Shown here in pieces: positions 1-9,237 of a stretch of DNA of 62,240 nucleotides (position 1 is the first letter of the stretch; the number at the start of each line of letters is the position of its first letter). The notes beneath the pieces are model-generated. The model worked only from the letters and a program-made list of their open reading frames with translations. It had not been told where the DNA came from and ran no database searches. The stretch spans positions 1 through 62,240 of the forward strand of contig ONYL01000018.1 in assembly GCA_900322035.1 (NCBI GenBank). The letters run 5' to 3'. The DNA comes from an uncultured Prevotella sp. (lineage in GTDB: Bacteria > Bacteroidota > Bacteroidia > Bacteroidales > Bacteroidaceae). The position numbers and the translations under genes are program-made.

Positions 1-276
1 TTATTATTACCACGACGATATCATCAGGGCTTTCTAAAATAATTGTGAGCAGATTTAGGGAGTGCTGAATATTTTATGCGCTCTGCGCAATTTTACGCGG
101 TAGCGATTTTCTTCATGGGCAGGCTTGACACCTATGGGGTGTGACAGGAGCAAAAGCCTGACCATGATTTTCCTACTATCTTAAGGTAGTAAACGTCTAT
201 GCCCGTTCTCATTCCTCTTGAGGAAACAAAACCTCAATTTCAGATTCCACCATCCACGGAAAATATCCGCGGGGCC
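1..276. other. Intergenic region with nested inverted repeats
   Basis: No coding region is convincing here. A nested inverted repeat lies at about 120-160: outer arms CAGGCTT and AAGCCTG enclose a GACACC/GGTGT hairpin. An imperfect palindrome around CTTAAG follows at 173-190. The function is unknown, and the window edge cuts off whatever lies upstream. Confidence 0.4.
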
Positions 277-358
277 GCATTTGGGAGCCGGCGGGCTCCC
301 AAATGGGAACCTGTGGGGCGGCATATGCAAGACGGCGGGCTCCCAATAGCCGGCAGGG
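277..358. repeat. Degenerate 21-23 nt CATATG/GCCGGC repeat cluster, copy A
   Basis: About four degenerate units share the words GCATTTG or GCATATG, GGGAGCC and GCCGGCGGG. Positions 280-289 and 294-303 form a perfect 10-bp inverted repeat (TTTGGGAGCC with GGCTCCCAAA) around a 4-nt loop. Related clusters are seen near 19.2 kb and 35.9 kb in this window. All three are intergenic, so this is a dispersed repeat family and not a coding sequence. Confidence 0.6.
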
Positions 359-410
359 ACGAGTAGGCCGATTTCGGTATACCGGCAACCAATGCCGGAG
401 GATTCTCCGC

Positions 411-457
411 TTGAAAAACAAAAGAAGGGCCGAACTCCCTGCTGAGAATCCAGCCCT
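411..457 (-). terminator. Possible terminator downstream of asnB
   Basis: On the minus strand a hairpin with AGGGC/GCCCT arms (453-457 and 426-430) is followed by a T-rich stretch read from 425 to 413. It lies about 50 bp after the asnB stop. The stem is short and the loop long, so the call is tentative. Confidence 0.4.
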
Positions 458-506
458 GTGTTTATAAGTCAGGAAGACCCATGGAGATGCCCCACATGGC
501 GCCCCC

Positions 507-2207
507 TTACTTAGCTTTGTAAGAGTGGTTGTGCACATCGCTCACGGCCCGTCCGCTCGGCTCGTTCATATTCTTGAACGAAGCATCCCATGCCAAGGCC
601 TCAGCCGACGAACAGGCTACGCTCGGCACGCTGGGCACCGTGCGGGCTGCGCTGTCGCTGGGGAAATGACTGGCAAAGATGCTGCGATAGAAGTATTCCT
701 CCTTATTGCGCGGCGGGTTGATAGGGAAGCGCTCGGCGGCGTGGGCCATCTCCTCGTCGCTCACCTGGCTGGCGGTGTAATCGCGCAGCGTGTCGATCCA
801 GTTGTAGCCCACGCCATCGGAAAACTGCTCTTTCTGCCGCCAAGCCACTTCCTCGGGCAGCATGTCGGCGAAGGCCTCGCGCACGATTTTCTTCTCGATG
901 ACATCGCCGGGACACATCTTGGCTTTGGGATTGAGGCTCATCGCAATGTCGAGGAACTCCTTGTCGAGAAACGGGACACGACCCTCCACGCCCCATGCCG
1001 CAAGACTCTTGTTGGCACGCAGGCAGTCGTACTGATAGAGACGCGAGAGCTTGCGCACGGTCTCCTCGTGGAAGGCACGCGCATCGGGTGCCTTGTGGAA
1101 ATAAAGATAGCCTCCGAAAATCTCATCGGCCCCCTCGCCCGAAAGCACCATCTTGATGCCCATCGACTTGATGACGCGGGCCAGGAGATACATAGGCGTG
1201 GAAGCCCGTACGGTGGTGACGTCGTAGGTCTCGATGAAGTAGATGACGTCGCGCAGCGCGTCGATTCCCTCCTCGATGGTATAGTGGATCTCATGATGCA
1301 CCGTTCCGATATAGTCGGCCACCAGGCGGGCCTTGGCGAGGTCGGGCGAGCCTTTCAGTCCCACGGCGAAAGAGTGCAGACGCGGCCAGTAGGCCTGTGT
1401 GGCACCTCCGTCCTCGATGCGGTGGGCCGAATAGCTTTGGGCAATGGCCGAGATGACGCTTGAGTCGAGGCCGCCGGAGAGCAATACGCCATAGGGCACA
1501 TCGCTCATCAGCTGGCGGCGCACCGCGTCGCGAAGTCCTTCCCTCACGTCGCTCACCAGTGCGGGGCGGTCTTTCACGTAGTCGTAGCTCTCCCACCGAC
1601 GGTGGTAATAGCGCGCCATGCCCGGCTTGCGGCTCCAATAGTAATGGCCGGGAAGAAAAACCTCGTAGCTGTCGCACTGACCCTCAAGAGCCTTGAGCTC
1701 GGAAGCCACGTAGACATGTCCCTCCTTGTCGTAGCCTATATAAAGAGGTATGACGCCAATGGGGTCGCGGGCAATGAGGAAGGCATCGAGGTCGGCATCG
1801 TAGAGCGCAAAAGCAAAGATGCCGCTGAGGCGTTCGATGAGCTGCGGCAGCCGTGAGGCGTCGGCACCGTCGTCGCGCCACTGACGGTAGAGCGACAGGA
1901 TGACCTCACAGTCAGAACCCGTCTGATAGGGATAGCGCCCGGCAAACTCCTTGCGGATGTCCTGATGATTGTATATCTCGCCGTTTACGGCCAATACCTG
2001 CTTACGGTCGGGAGAGAAGAGAGGCTGGCGCCCCGACTCCGGATCTACGATCGACAGCCGCTCATGGGCCAGGATGGCCGACCCGCCGGCATAGATGCCA
2101 CTCCAGTCGGGACCACGGTGACGGACCTTCTGACTCATACGCAAGGCCTTCTGACGCCATTCGGGCGTCTGCTGGCGAAGATTGAAAATACCTACAATTC
2201 CACACAT
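507..2207 (-). CDS. asnB: Asparagine synthase B, glutamine-hydrolysing
   Basis: Makes asparagine from aspartate, ATP and glutamine in the cytoplasm. The chosen start gives MCGIVGIF, so Cys2 becomes the N-terminal nucleophile of the class II glutaminase domain after Met removal; the open frame extends further upstream without plausible similarity. The glutaminase domain covers about residues 2-200. The synthetase domain carries the pyrophosphate-loop motif LSGGLDSS at 243-250 and a later SGEGADEIFGGY motif. At 566 aa the length is close to that of AsnB proteins. It is the last gene of an apparent glnK-amtB-asnB operon, 158 bp after amtB; a hairpin at 2246-2271 in that gap could tune read-through. 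The context points to a role in nitrogen assimilation. Confidence 0.93.
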   Translation of the reverse strand: MCGIVGIFNLRQQTPEWRQKALRMSQKVRHRGPDWSGIYAGGSAILAHERLSIVDPESGRQPLFSPDRKQVLAVNGEIYNHQDIRKEFAGRYPYQTGSDCEVILSLYRQWRDDGADASRLPQLIERLSGIFAFALYDADLDAFLIARDPIGVIPLYIGYDKEGHVYVASELKALEGQCDSYEVFLPGHYYWSRKPGMARYYHRRWESYDYVKDRPALVSDVREGLRDAVRRQLMSDVPYGVLLSGGLDSSVISAIAQSYSAHRIEDGGATQAYWPRLHSFAVGLKGSPDLAKARLVADYIGTVHHEIHYTIEEGIDALRDVIYFIETYDVTTVRASTPMYLLARVIKSMGIKMVLSGEGADEIFGGYLYFHKAPDARAFHEETVRKLSRLYQYDCLRANKSLAAWGVEGRVPFLDKEFLDIAMSLNPKAKMCPGDVIEKKIVREAFADMLPEEVAWRQKEQFSDGVGYNWIDTLRDYTASQVSDEEMAHAAERFPINPPRNKEEYFYRSIFASHFPSDSAARTVPSVPSVACSSAEALAWDASFKNMNEPSGRAVSDVHNHSYKAK

Positions 2208-2365
2208 AAAAACATTCTTTCTTTTAAAGGTTATTGAAAATGAGATGCTCCTCTTCCGCCGAAGAGAAGCACCTCGAGGGTAGATTGCCCAGGAGTAGAT
2301 GATATCTTGATCAGCGTGGGACCCTATGGTCACAGCTGTTGTTGTCAAGGAATCTTGCGGAGCGA

Positions 2366-3634
2366 TCAGTTGTAGCAGCTCTCGCCATGCTCGTAGATGT
2401 CGAGACCTTCCTCCTCGATACGCTTGTCGACACGCAGACCGACGGTCTTCTTGATGGCTACAAACAAAGCCCATCCGCAAACTGCCGCCCAAAGGTCGAT
2501 GACTAAAATGCCGGCCAACTGTGCGCCAAGGAAGGCAAAGCCGTGACCATAGAACGCTCCGCTGCTGACCGAGAACAGACCTGTGAGCAGAGTGCCCAAG
2601 ATGCCGCACACGCCATGCACGCTGCTTGCGCCGACGGGATCGTCGATATGCAGCTTCTGGTCGATAAACTCAATGGAGAAAGGCAACACCGTGCCACAGA
2701 TGGCACCTACAACCAACGCGCCGCCCGGCGAGACGAGATCGCAGCTGGCCGTGATGCCCACCAGACCGGCCAATATGCCGTTGAGCGTGAGCGAGAACGA
2801 AGGCTTGCCATACTTCATCCAGGTGACGAACATCGTAGCCAGTCCACCGGCTACCGCCGAGAGGTTGGTGGTGAGAAACACGTGGGAAATGGCTACGCGG
2901 TTGGCCTCACCACTGGCGGCAAGCTGTGAACCGGGATTGAAACCAAACCAGCCGAACCACAGGATGAAGACGCCTAAGGAGGCTGCCATCAGATTGTGGC
3001 CCGGGATGGCATTGCTCTTGCCGTCCTTGCGGTACTTGCCGAGCCGCGGACCCAATACGATGGCTCCTATCAGGGCCAGCACGCCACCAACGGAATGGAC
3101 GACGGCCGAACCGGCAAAGTCGTGAAAAGTGATGCCAAAGGTGCGCATCATGAAGCTCGACGGATCGGCGTTGCTGAGCCAGCCCCCACCCCACGTCCAG
3201 TGACCTTCGACGGGGTATATCAATAGGCTAATGAAAAAGGAATAGACGCAATACATGGAAAACTTGGTGCGCTCGGCCATTGCGCCGGAAACGATGGTGG
3301 CGCTGGTGGCGCAGAATACGGTCTCGAAAATCAGAAAACCTTCCGTTGGAAGACCGTTGGCGTTGTGATAGAAGCCGAGGTCGCCAAAATTGGGCATTCC
3401 GATGAAGCCCTGACCGTTGGAACCAAACATGAATCCAAAACCCACAAACCAAAACAGCACCGATCCCAACATGAAATCCACGAAATTCTTGAACAGAATG
3501 TTGGCCGTGTTCTTACTGCGCGTGAAACCTGCCTCACAAAGCGCAAAGCCAGGTTGCATGAAAAACACCAGCATGGCAGCAAGCAACATCCAAACGGTGT
3601 CGACAGAAATACTCAAATCCTGTATGCTCGTCAT
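2366..3634 (-). CDS. amtB: Ammonium transporter AmtB
   Basis: Inner-membrane channel for ammonium/ammonia, expected as a trimer with about 11 membrane segments. The 422-aa protein has the twin pore histidines in their family contexts: His180 in DFAGSAVVHSVGG and His340 in PVGASSVHGVCG. It ends with the conserved cytoplasmic tail pattern IYEHGE, which in the family takes part in gating and contact with PII. The gene lies 85 bp downstream of glnK on the same strand, the usual pairing that lets GlnK block the channel when nitrogen is plentiful. No signal peptide is obvious, as in many Bacteroidetes Amt proteins. Confidence 0.95.
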   Translation of the reverse strand: MTSIQDLSISVDTVWMLLAAMLVFFMQPGFALCEAGFTRSKNTANILFKNFVDFMLGSVLFWFVGFGFMFGSNGQGFIGMPNFGDLGFYHNANGLPTEGFLIFETVFCATSATIVSGAMAERTKFSMYCVYSFFISLLIYPVEGHWTWGGGWLSNADPSSFMMRTFGITFHDFAGSAVVHSVGGVLALIGAIVLGPRLGKYRKDGKSNAIPGHNLMAASLGVFILWFGWFGFNPGSQLAASGEANRVAISHVFLTTNLSAVAGGLATMFVTWMKYGKPSFSLTLNGILAGLVGITASCDLVSPGGALVVGAICGTVLPFSIEFIDQKLHIDDPVGASSVHGVCGILGTLLTGLFSVSSGAFYGHGFAFLGAQLAGILVIDLWAAVCGWALFVAIKKTVGLRVDKRIEEEGLDIYEHGESCYN

Positions 3635-3719
3635 AAGTTATCCTCTCCATTCATTTTAGAATACAATCCAATTACCTTATATCACACAATCATTGTCCGC
3701 TCCCTTCGAAAGACGAAGG

Positions 3720-4076
3720 CTATTCTTCCTTCTCTGCATTGTAAAGGGCTATGTCGCCACGCTCTCCCGTACGGATGCGCACCGTGTCCTCCACCGGGAT
3801 GACGAAGATGCGGCCATCGCCAATCTCTCCCGTGCGTGCGGCTTCCTCAACGGCCTTGATGGTCTTCTCGACGTTCTTGTCGCGCACCACGATATTGAGC
3901 AGTACACGCTCGATGCTGCTCGTGTCGTACATCACTCCACGGTAGATACGTGCCTGGCGCATTTTCCCCTCTCCCCTTACATCATAATAGGAGAACCATT
4001 CGATACCCGCCGCCAAAAGAGCTTCTTTCACCTCCTCGAATTTCGTCTTTCGAATAATTGCTTCAATTTTCTTCAT
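3720..4076 (-). CDS. glnK: PII nitrogen regulatory protein GlnK
   Basis: A 118-aa PII family protein that senses 2-oxoglutarate and ATP/ADP and regulates AmtB by plugging its pore. The start MKKIEAIIR is the typical N-terminus. The T-loop region reads GKMRQARIYRGVMY, with the tyrosine near the usual uridylylation position, and the C-terminal PII signature is RTGEIGDGRIFVIPVE. The T-loop sequence differs from the enterobacterial one, so covalent control is not certain. It is the first gene of the operon with amtB and asnB; a promoter is visible about 60 bp upstream. Confidence 0.93.
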   Translation of the reverse strand: MKKIEAIIRKTKFEEVKEALLAAGIEWFSYYDVRGEGKMRQARIYRGVMYDTSSIERVLLNIVVRDKNVEKTIKAVEEAARTGEIGDGRIFVIPVEDTVRIRTGERGDIALYNAEKEE

Positions 4077-4134
4077 AACTTTCTCTCTTTAATGGCAAAT
4101 CGATTAAACTTAGCAAAACGTAAGTTTGACGATG

Positions 4135-4168
4135 CAAATTTAATCAAATAGATATTAATTACATCAAA
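4135..4168 (-). promoter_or_regulatory. Promoter of glnK-amtB-asnB
   Basis: On the minus strand the -7 box TAAATTTG (4142-4135) is preceded by TTTG at 4168-4165 with 22 bp between. It fits the Bacteroidetes primary sigma factor pattern and lies about 60 bp before the glnK start. The whole gap 4077-4415 holds only this and the divergent dapF promoter. Confidence 0.6.
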
Positions 4169-4341
4169 TTAAAATCAAAATGATTGTACAAACTTTAAAC
4201 AATCTTCATGTTGTCACCATTTAACCCCAAACTGATTACAATCTGAACACATTTTTGCTAAAAACAATTACACATTAAAACTTTATCTGATTTTTTAGAA
4301 AAAAGTGTCGTGTAATCATACGAAGATCAAACAAAATGTTG

Positions 4342-4349
4342 TAATTTTG
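4342..4349 (+). promoter_or_regulatory. Promoter of dapF-dapL-glnN
   Basis: TAATTTTGC matches the Bacteroidetes -7 consensus TAnnTTTG. No good -33 TTTG is present at the expected distance. The predicted start site near 4356 gives a leader of about 60 nt to the dapF start. Confidence 0.55.
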
Positions 4350-4415
4350 CACTCAGAAAGAATCAGATTGTCAAGAACACTTATATTGAATAGAGAAATC
4401 AGGAGGCAGAATCAT

Positions 4416-5282
4416 ATGCGCAGAACCATTCATTTTACGAAAATGCACGGAGCCGGCAACGATTATATATATGTCGACACGTTGCATTACCCCATCCCCG
4501 ATCCATCGGCAGCCGCCATTGCATGGAGCCGTTATCATTTCGGCATCGGGAGCGACGGACTGGTTCTCATCGACAAGGCCGCCCCGGAAAGCAGCGCCGA
4601 CTTCACCATGCGCATTTTTAATGCCGACGGCTCTGAGGCAATGATGTGCGGCAACGCAAGCCGCTGCATCGGGAAATACCTCTATGACAAGGGGCTCACC
4701 GACAAAAAGATGATCAAACTCCAGACTCTCTCGGGCATAAAGACGCTCGATCTGCACACAGACGGCGCAAACCAAGTAGAGAGCGTGACGGTGGACATGC
4801 TGGAACCACGGTTCGACGTGGCTGAGCAATTCGACAAGCAGAGCGCCGGCGACGGTCACATGGCACCCCTGCTCAAGGAAGCCGGATGCGAGGAAGCCGT
4901 TTTTGTCTCTATGGGCAATCCCCATTTCGTCATGTTTCTCAGCCCCGTCACCGACATCGAACACTTAGATATAAAAGGTATAGGATCAAGATTGGAAAGG
5001 GATAACGCGTTCCCACAGCGCTGCAACATCGAGTTTGCACAGCTTCAGAAGCCCGGAGTGCTCCGCACACGGGTTTGGGAACGGGGCTCTGGCATCACAA
5101 TGGCTTGCGGCACAGGAGCCTGTGCCACAGCCGTTGCCGCAGCCCGTACAAAGAGATGCCCACGAAAGAGCGACATCGTCATGGACGGCGGAACGCTCCA
5201 CATCGAATGGCACGACGACAACCACGTCTATATGACAGGCCCCGCAGCCTTTGCCTTTGAAGGCGAGATCGAGCTCCCTTGA
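4416..5282 (+). CDS. dapF: Diaminopimelate epimerase
   Basis: Converts LL- to meso-diaminopimelate, needed for peptidoglycan cross-links and lysine. The start at 4416 is preceded by a clear AGGAGG at 4401-4406, nine bases away, and gives [16 protein letters not shown], the family's N-terminus; a longer open frame upstream is ignored. The 288-aa protein has both catalytic cysteines, Cys78 in MMCGNASRC and Cys231 in MACGTGACA. It is followed 48 bp later by dapL, whose product supplies its substrate, so the two form one pathway module. Confidence 0.95.
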   Translation: MRRTIHFTKMHGAGNDYIYVDTLHYPIPDPSAAAIAWSRYHFGIGSDGLVLIDKAAPESSADFTMRIFNADGSEAMMCGNASRCIGKYLYDKGLTDKKMIKLQTLSGIKTLDLHTDGANQVESVTVDMLEPRFDVAEQFDKQSAGDGHMAPLLKEAGCEEAVFVSMGNPHFVMFLSPVTDIEHLDIKGIGSRLERDNAFPQRCNIEFAQLQKPGVLRTRVWERGSGITMACGTGACATAVAAARTKRCPRKSDIVMDGGTLHIEWHDDNHVYMTGPAAFAFEGEIELP

Positions 5283-5330
5283 CCAATATCAGCTTGAAAG
5301 AAATACAACAACCAATAACAAGCAAACGAC

Positions 5331-6560
5331 ATGGCATTAGTTAATGAGCATTTTTTAAAGTTGTCGAACAATTACTTGTTCTCCGACATTGCCAAGAAGG
5401 TGAACGCTTTCAAGGTGTCTCATCCCAAAGAGCGCGTCATCAGCCTTGGCATCGGCGATGTCACACAGCCTCTTTGCCCTGCGGTGATTGAGGCCATGCA
5501 CAAGGCCGTCGACGAGATGTCGAACAAGGAGACTTTTCGCGGCTACGGTCCTGAGCATGGCTACGACTTCTTGCGTGAGGCCATTCTGAAGAACGACTAT
5601 CTCTCGCGGGGCATACATCTCGACATCAGCGAGATTTTCGTCAACGACGGCGCCAAGAGCGACACCGGAAATATTCAGGAAATTCTGAGATGGGACAACA
5701 GCATCGGCGTCACCGACCCCATCTATCCCGTCTACATCGACTCAAACGCTATGATTGGCCGCGCGGGCGTGTTTGAGAACGGACACTGGAGCAGCGTCAC
5801 TTATTTCCCCTGCACAGCCGAAAACAATTTCATACCACAGCTGCCCGACCACCGGGTAGACATGATCTACCTCTGCTATCCCAACAACCCAACGGGCACT
5901 GTGCTGCCGAAAGAGGAGCTGCGCAAGTGGGTCAACTTCGCACTCCGCAACGAAAGTGTCATCTTCTACGATTCTGCTTACGAAGCCTATATAAGAGACG
6001 AGAACATTCCCCATTCCATTTATGAGATCAAAGGAGCACGCAAGTGCGCCATTGAATTCCGCAGCTACTCAAAGACCGCTGGATTCACAGGCGTGCGTTG
6101 CGGATATACGGTGATACCCAAAGAGCTGCAGGCCTTCACGCTCGACGGAAAGACCGTGGAGCTCAACCATCTGTGGGAGCGCCGGCAGTCAACGAAATTC
6201 AACGGCACCAGCTACATCAGCCAGCGGGGAGCCGAGGCCATATACACTCCTGAAGGCCGGGAGCAAATCAGGAAGACCATCGACTACTATATGGGCAACG
6301 CCGGAATCATGCGCGATGCGCTGACCAAGCTCGGACTCACCGTCTATGGCGGAGAGAACGCTCCCTACCTTTGGGTGAAGACCCCCAACGGTATGGAAAG
6401 CTGGAAGTTCTTTGAGCAGTTGCTCTACGGAGCCGGCATCGTCTGCACGCCGGGCGTTGGCTTTGGCCCAAGCGGTGAAGGCTACATCCGATTCACCGCC
6501 TTCGGCAACCGGGAAGACGTGGAAGAAGCCATGAAGCGCATCGCCGAATGGATGAAATAA
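5331..6560 (+). CDS. dapL: LL-diaminopimelate aminotransferase
   Basis: PLP-dependent class I/II aminotransferase that makes LL-diaminopimelate directly from tetrahydrodipicolinate, bypassing the succinylase or acetylase steps. The 409-aa length and N-terminus (VNEHFLKLSNNYLFSDIA) match the DapL family. The PLP lysine is predicted at Lys248 in SYSKTAGFTG; other family landmarks are GIGDVTQPL near residue 41 and CYPNNPTGT near 182. It sits directly after dapF and 63 bp before the glutamine synthetase gene, probably in one transcript. Confidence 0.95.
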   Translation: MALVNEHFLKLSNNYLFSDIAKKVNAFKVSHPKERVISLGIGDVTQPLCPAVIEAMHKAVDEMSNKETFRGYGPEHGYDFLREAILKNDYLSRGIHLDISEIFVNDGAKSDTGNIQEILRWDNSIGVTDPIYPVYIDSNAMIGRAGVFENGHWSSVTYFPCTAENNFIPQLPDHRVDMIYLCYPNNPTGTVLPKEELRKWVNFALRNESVIFYDSAYEAYIRDENIPHSIYEIKGARKCAIEFRSYSKTAGFTGVRCGYTVIPKELQAFTLDGKTVELNHLWERRQSTKFNGTSYISQRGAEAIYTPEGREQIRKTIDYYMGNAGIMRDALTKLGLTVYGGENAPYLWVKTPNGMESWKFFEQLLYGAGIVCTPGVGFGPSGEGYIRFTAFGNREDVEEAMKRIAEWMK

Positions 6561-6623
6561 CGACCGCATACCTATTTTTTATTCATCAAGAAACAATAAC
6601 TATCAAAACGATATAATAACAAT

Positions 6624-8813
6624 ATGGCAGTATTAAGATTTGATGCCGTCGAAAAGGCATCTTCCCGAAAGCCCGTTGAGGTGATCTCCCCGCTGGAGCG
6701 CCCCTCTGAGTACTTCGGAAAGAAAGTGTTCAATCGGACTAAGATGTACAAGTATCTTCCCGCAGATGTCTACGAGAAACTCATCGACGTTATCGACAAC
6801 GGTGCCCCTCTGGACCGCAGCATTGCCAACGCTGTGGCAAAAGGCATGAAGCAGTGGGCCGACGAGAATGGTGTCACCCACTACACCCACTGGTTCCAGC
6901 CCCTCACGGAAGGCACAGCCGAAAAGCATGATGCCTTTATTGAGCACGACGGCAAATGCGGAATGATCGAGGAATTCTCCGGAAAGCTGCTCGTACAGCA
7001 GGAGCCCGATGCCTCGTCGTTCCCTTCAGGGGGTATCCGCAACACTTTCGAGGCACGCGGCTATTCGGCCTGGGACCCCACAAGCCCCGTGTTCATCATG
7101 GACGATACGCTCTGCATCCCCACCGTGTTCATCTCCTACACTGGTGAGGCCCTCGACTACAAGGCTCCTCTGCTGCGCGCTCTGAGAGCCGTCAACGAGG
7201 CCGCAACCGATGTCTGCCACTATTTCTATAAGGATGTAAAGAAGGTGCGCAGCAACTTGGGCTGGGAGCAGGAATACTTCCTCGTCGACGAGAGTCTCTA
7301 CATGGCCCGTCCCGACCTTGCCCTCACCGGCCGCACACTCATGGGCCACAGCTCGGCAAAGAACCAGCAGATGGAAGACCATTATTTCGGCACGATCCCC
7401 GACCGTGTGCAGGCCTTCATGAAAGACCTTGAGATCCAGGCTCTCGAATTGGGCATTCCCTGCAAGACCCGCCACAACGAGGTGGCACCCAACCAGTTTG
7501 AGCTGGCCCCGATATTTGAAGACACCAACCTGGCCGTAGACCACAACATGCTTCTGATGAGCCTGATGAAGAAAGTGGCCCGAAAGCACGGATTCCGCGC
7601 CCTGCTCCATGAGAAGCCCTTCGATGGCATCAACGGCTCTGGCAAGCACAACAACTGGAGTCTATCTACCGACACCGGCATCCTGCTCCACGGTCCCGGC
7701 AAGACGCCAGAGGACAACCTGCGCTTCGTGGTGTTCATCGTTGAGACGCTGATGGGGGTCTACAAGCACAACGGACTGCTCAAGGCCTCCATCATGAGTG
7801 CCGGCAACGCACACCGTCTGGGCGCCAACGAGGCACCTCCAGCCATCATCTCCAGCTTCCTCGGCAAGCAGGTGAGCGACCTGCTCGACCACATCGAGAA
7901 GGCCGACAAGAGCGACCTGTTCAAGATCGACGGCAAGCAGGGCATGAAACTCGACATCCCGCAGATTCCCGAACTGATGATCGACAACACCGACCGCAAC
8001 CGTACATCCCCCTTCGCCTTCACCGGCAACCGCTTTGAATTCCGTGCCGTGGGCTCAGAGGCCAACTGCGCATCGGCCATGATCGTGCTCAACACCGCTG
8101 TGGCCGAGGCTCTCTCCAACTTCAAGACACGTGTCGACGCGCTTATCGCAAAGGGTGAGGACCAGACTTCGGCCATCATCGACGTGCTGCGCGAGGACAT
8201 CAAAACCTGCAAGCCCATCCGCTTCGACGGCAACGGCTACAGCGAGGAGTGGAAGGAAGAGGCCGCAAAGCGTGGACTCGACTGCGAGCCCTCCTGCCCG
8301 CTCTGCTTCGACCGCTATCTCGACAAGGACAGCATCAAGATGTTTGAGAGCCAAAACGTGATGACCGAGCATGAACTCAAGGCCCGCAACGAGGTGAAAT
8401 GGGAGACCTATACCAAGAAGATCCAGATTGAGGCACGTGTGATGGGCGACCTCAGCATGAACCATATCATCCCCGTGGCCACACACTATCAGAGCCAGCT
8501 GGCCAAGAACGTCCAGAACATGTATGCCATCTTCGGCAGGGACGACGCCACAAAACTCACCGCGCGCAACAAGAAACTCATTGAGGAGATTGCCGAGCGC
8601 ACGCAGACCATCGAGACCAACGTTGAGGAACTCGTCAACGCCCGTAAGGTGGCCAACAAGATCGAGGACACACGCGAGAAGGCCATTGCCTACCACGACA
8701 CTGTGGCACCAAAGATGGACGTCATCCGCTACCACATCGACAAGCTGGAACTCGTAGTCAGCGATGAGTTGTGGGAGTTGCCCAAGTATCGTGAGCTTCT
8801 CTTCATCCGCTAA
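6624..8813 (+). CDS. glnN: Type III glutamine synthetase
   Basis: Makes glutamine from glutamate, ammonia and ATP. At 729 aa it has the long GSIII architecture first known from Bacteroides and cyanobacteria, not the roughly 470-aa GSI type. Visible family segments include NQFELAPIFE, the block beginning NGSGKHNNWSLSTDT (about residue 340) and a glutamate-rich C-terminal helical part. Placement next to glnK-amtB-asnB completes an ammonium uptake and assimilation cluster. A terminator follows at about 8902. Confidence 0.95.
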   Translation: MAVLRFDAVEKASSRKPVEVISPLERPSEYFGKKVFNRTKMYKYLPADVYEKLIDVIDNGAPLDRSIANAVAKGMKQWADENGVTHYTHWFQPLTEGTAEKHDAFIEHDGKCGMIEEFSGKLLVQQEPDASSFPSGGIRNTFEARGYSAWDPTSPVFIMDDTLCIPTVFISYTGEALDYKAPLLRALRAVNEAATDVCHYFYKDVKKVRSNLGWEQEYFLVDESLYMARPDLALTGRTLMGHSSAKNQQMEDHYFGTIPDRVQAFMKDLEIQALELGIPCKTRHNEVAPNQFELAPIFEDTNLAVDHNMLLMSLMKKVARKHGFRALLHEKPFDGINGSGKHNNWSLSTDTGILLHGPGKTPEDNLRFVVFIVETLMGVYKHNGLLKASIMSAGNAHRLGANEAPPAIISSFLGKQVSDLLDHIEKADKSDLFKIDGKQGMKLDIPQIPELMIDNTDRNRTSPFAFTGNRFEFRAVGSEANCASAMIVLNTAVAEALSNFKTRVDALIAKGEDQTSAIIDVLREDIKTCKPIRFDGNGYSEEWKEEAAKRGLDCEPSCPLCFDRYLDKDSIKMFESQNVMTEHELKARNEVKWETYTKKIQIEARVMGDLSMNHIIPVATHYQSQLAKNVQNMYAIFGRDDATKLTARNKKLIEEIAERTQTIETNVEELVNARKVANKIEDTREKAIAYHDTVAPKMDVIRYHIDKLELVVSDELWELPKYRELLFIR

Positions 8814-8901
8814 TCCATCAGTATCCGCCTGTTCCCTCAACAGAAGGGAATATTCAATATAAGAAAGCAACTATTTCTTTTATTGGTTGTTTAAGTTTGC
8901 T

Positions 8902-8936
8902 GCGGGACTCCGTCGTGAGACGAAGTCCCGCTTTTA
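8902..8936 (+). terminator. Rho-independent terminator after glnN
   Basis: GCGGGACT and AGTCCCGC arms enclose a CGTC/GACG inner stem with a short loop, followed by TTTTATT. It ends the dapF-dapL-glnN unit. The rest of 8814-9237 holds no gene that I can support. Confidence 0.8.
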
Positions 8937-9207
8937 TTGTGCCATATACCAGCAGACACACCATCGTGGCGAACGCCACAGATTCATGCGACCGTCGCCG
9001 CATTTTTTTAGACCTTCATTTTTCATCGCCGTTGAATCCAGTAAGCATAGTTCCCCTGCGACAGGCATCAGCACCAACCGCTGGACATGATTTTCGCCGA
9101 ATGCACAAATTAGTTATTTACAACTAAACAAACTTAAAATATCGCTCCAAACAACGCAAAATCAATAATATTACATCAAAAAGTCGTTTCTTTTGCGAAA
9201 TTCTGAT

Positions 9208-9215
9208 TAACTTTG
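9208..9215 (+). promoter_or_regulatory. Promoter of the BAM-region operon
   Basis: TAACTTTGC matches the Bacteroidetes -7 box. The predicted start site is about 15 nt before the ATG at 9238. No second promoter of this quality is visible before bamA, so transcription of the whole plus-strand run may begin here. Confidence 0.5.
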
Positions 9216-9237
9216 CACCTAAAAGGTAAATTGATAA

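Noticed and set aside
209-538. 109-codon frame across repeat copy A
   Set aside because: The peptide is generated by the GC-rich repeat itself; similar spurious frames cross copies B and C.
525-1463. 312-codon plus-strand open frame inside asnB
   Set aside because: It lies fully opposite the conserved asnB gene and has no recognisable motif; an antisense shadow of a GC-rich coding region.
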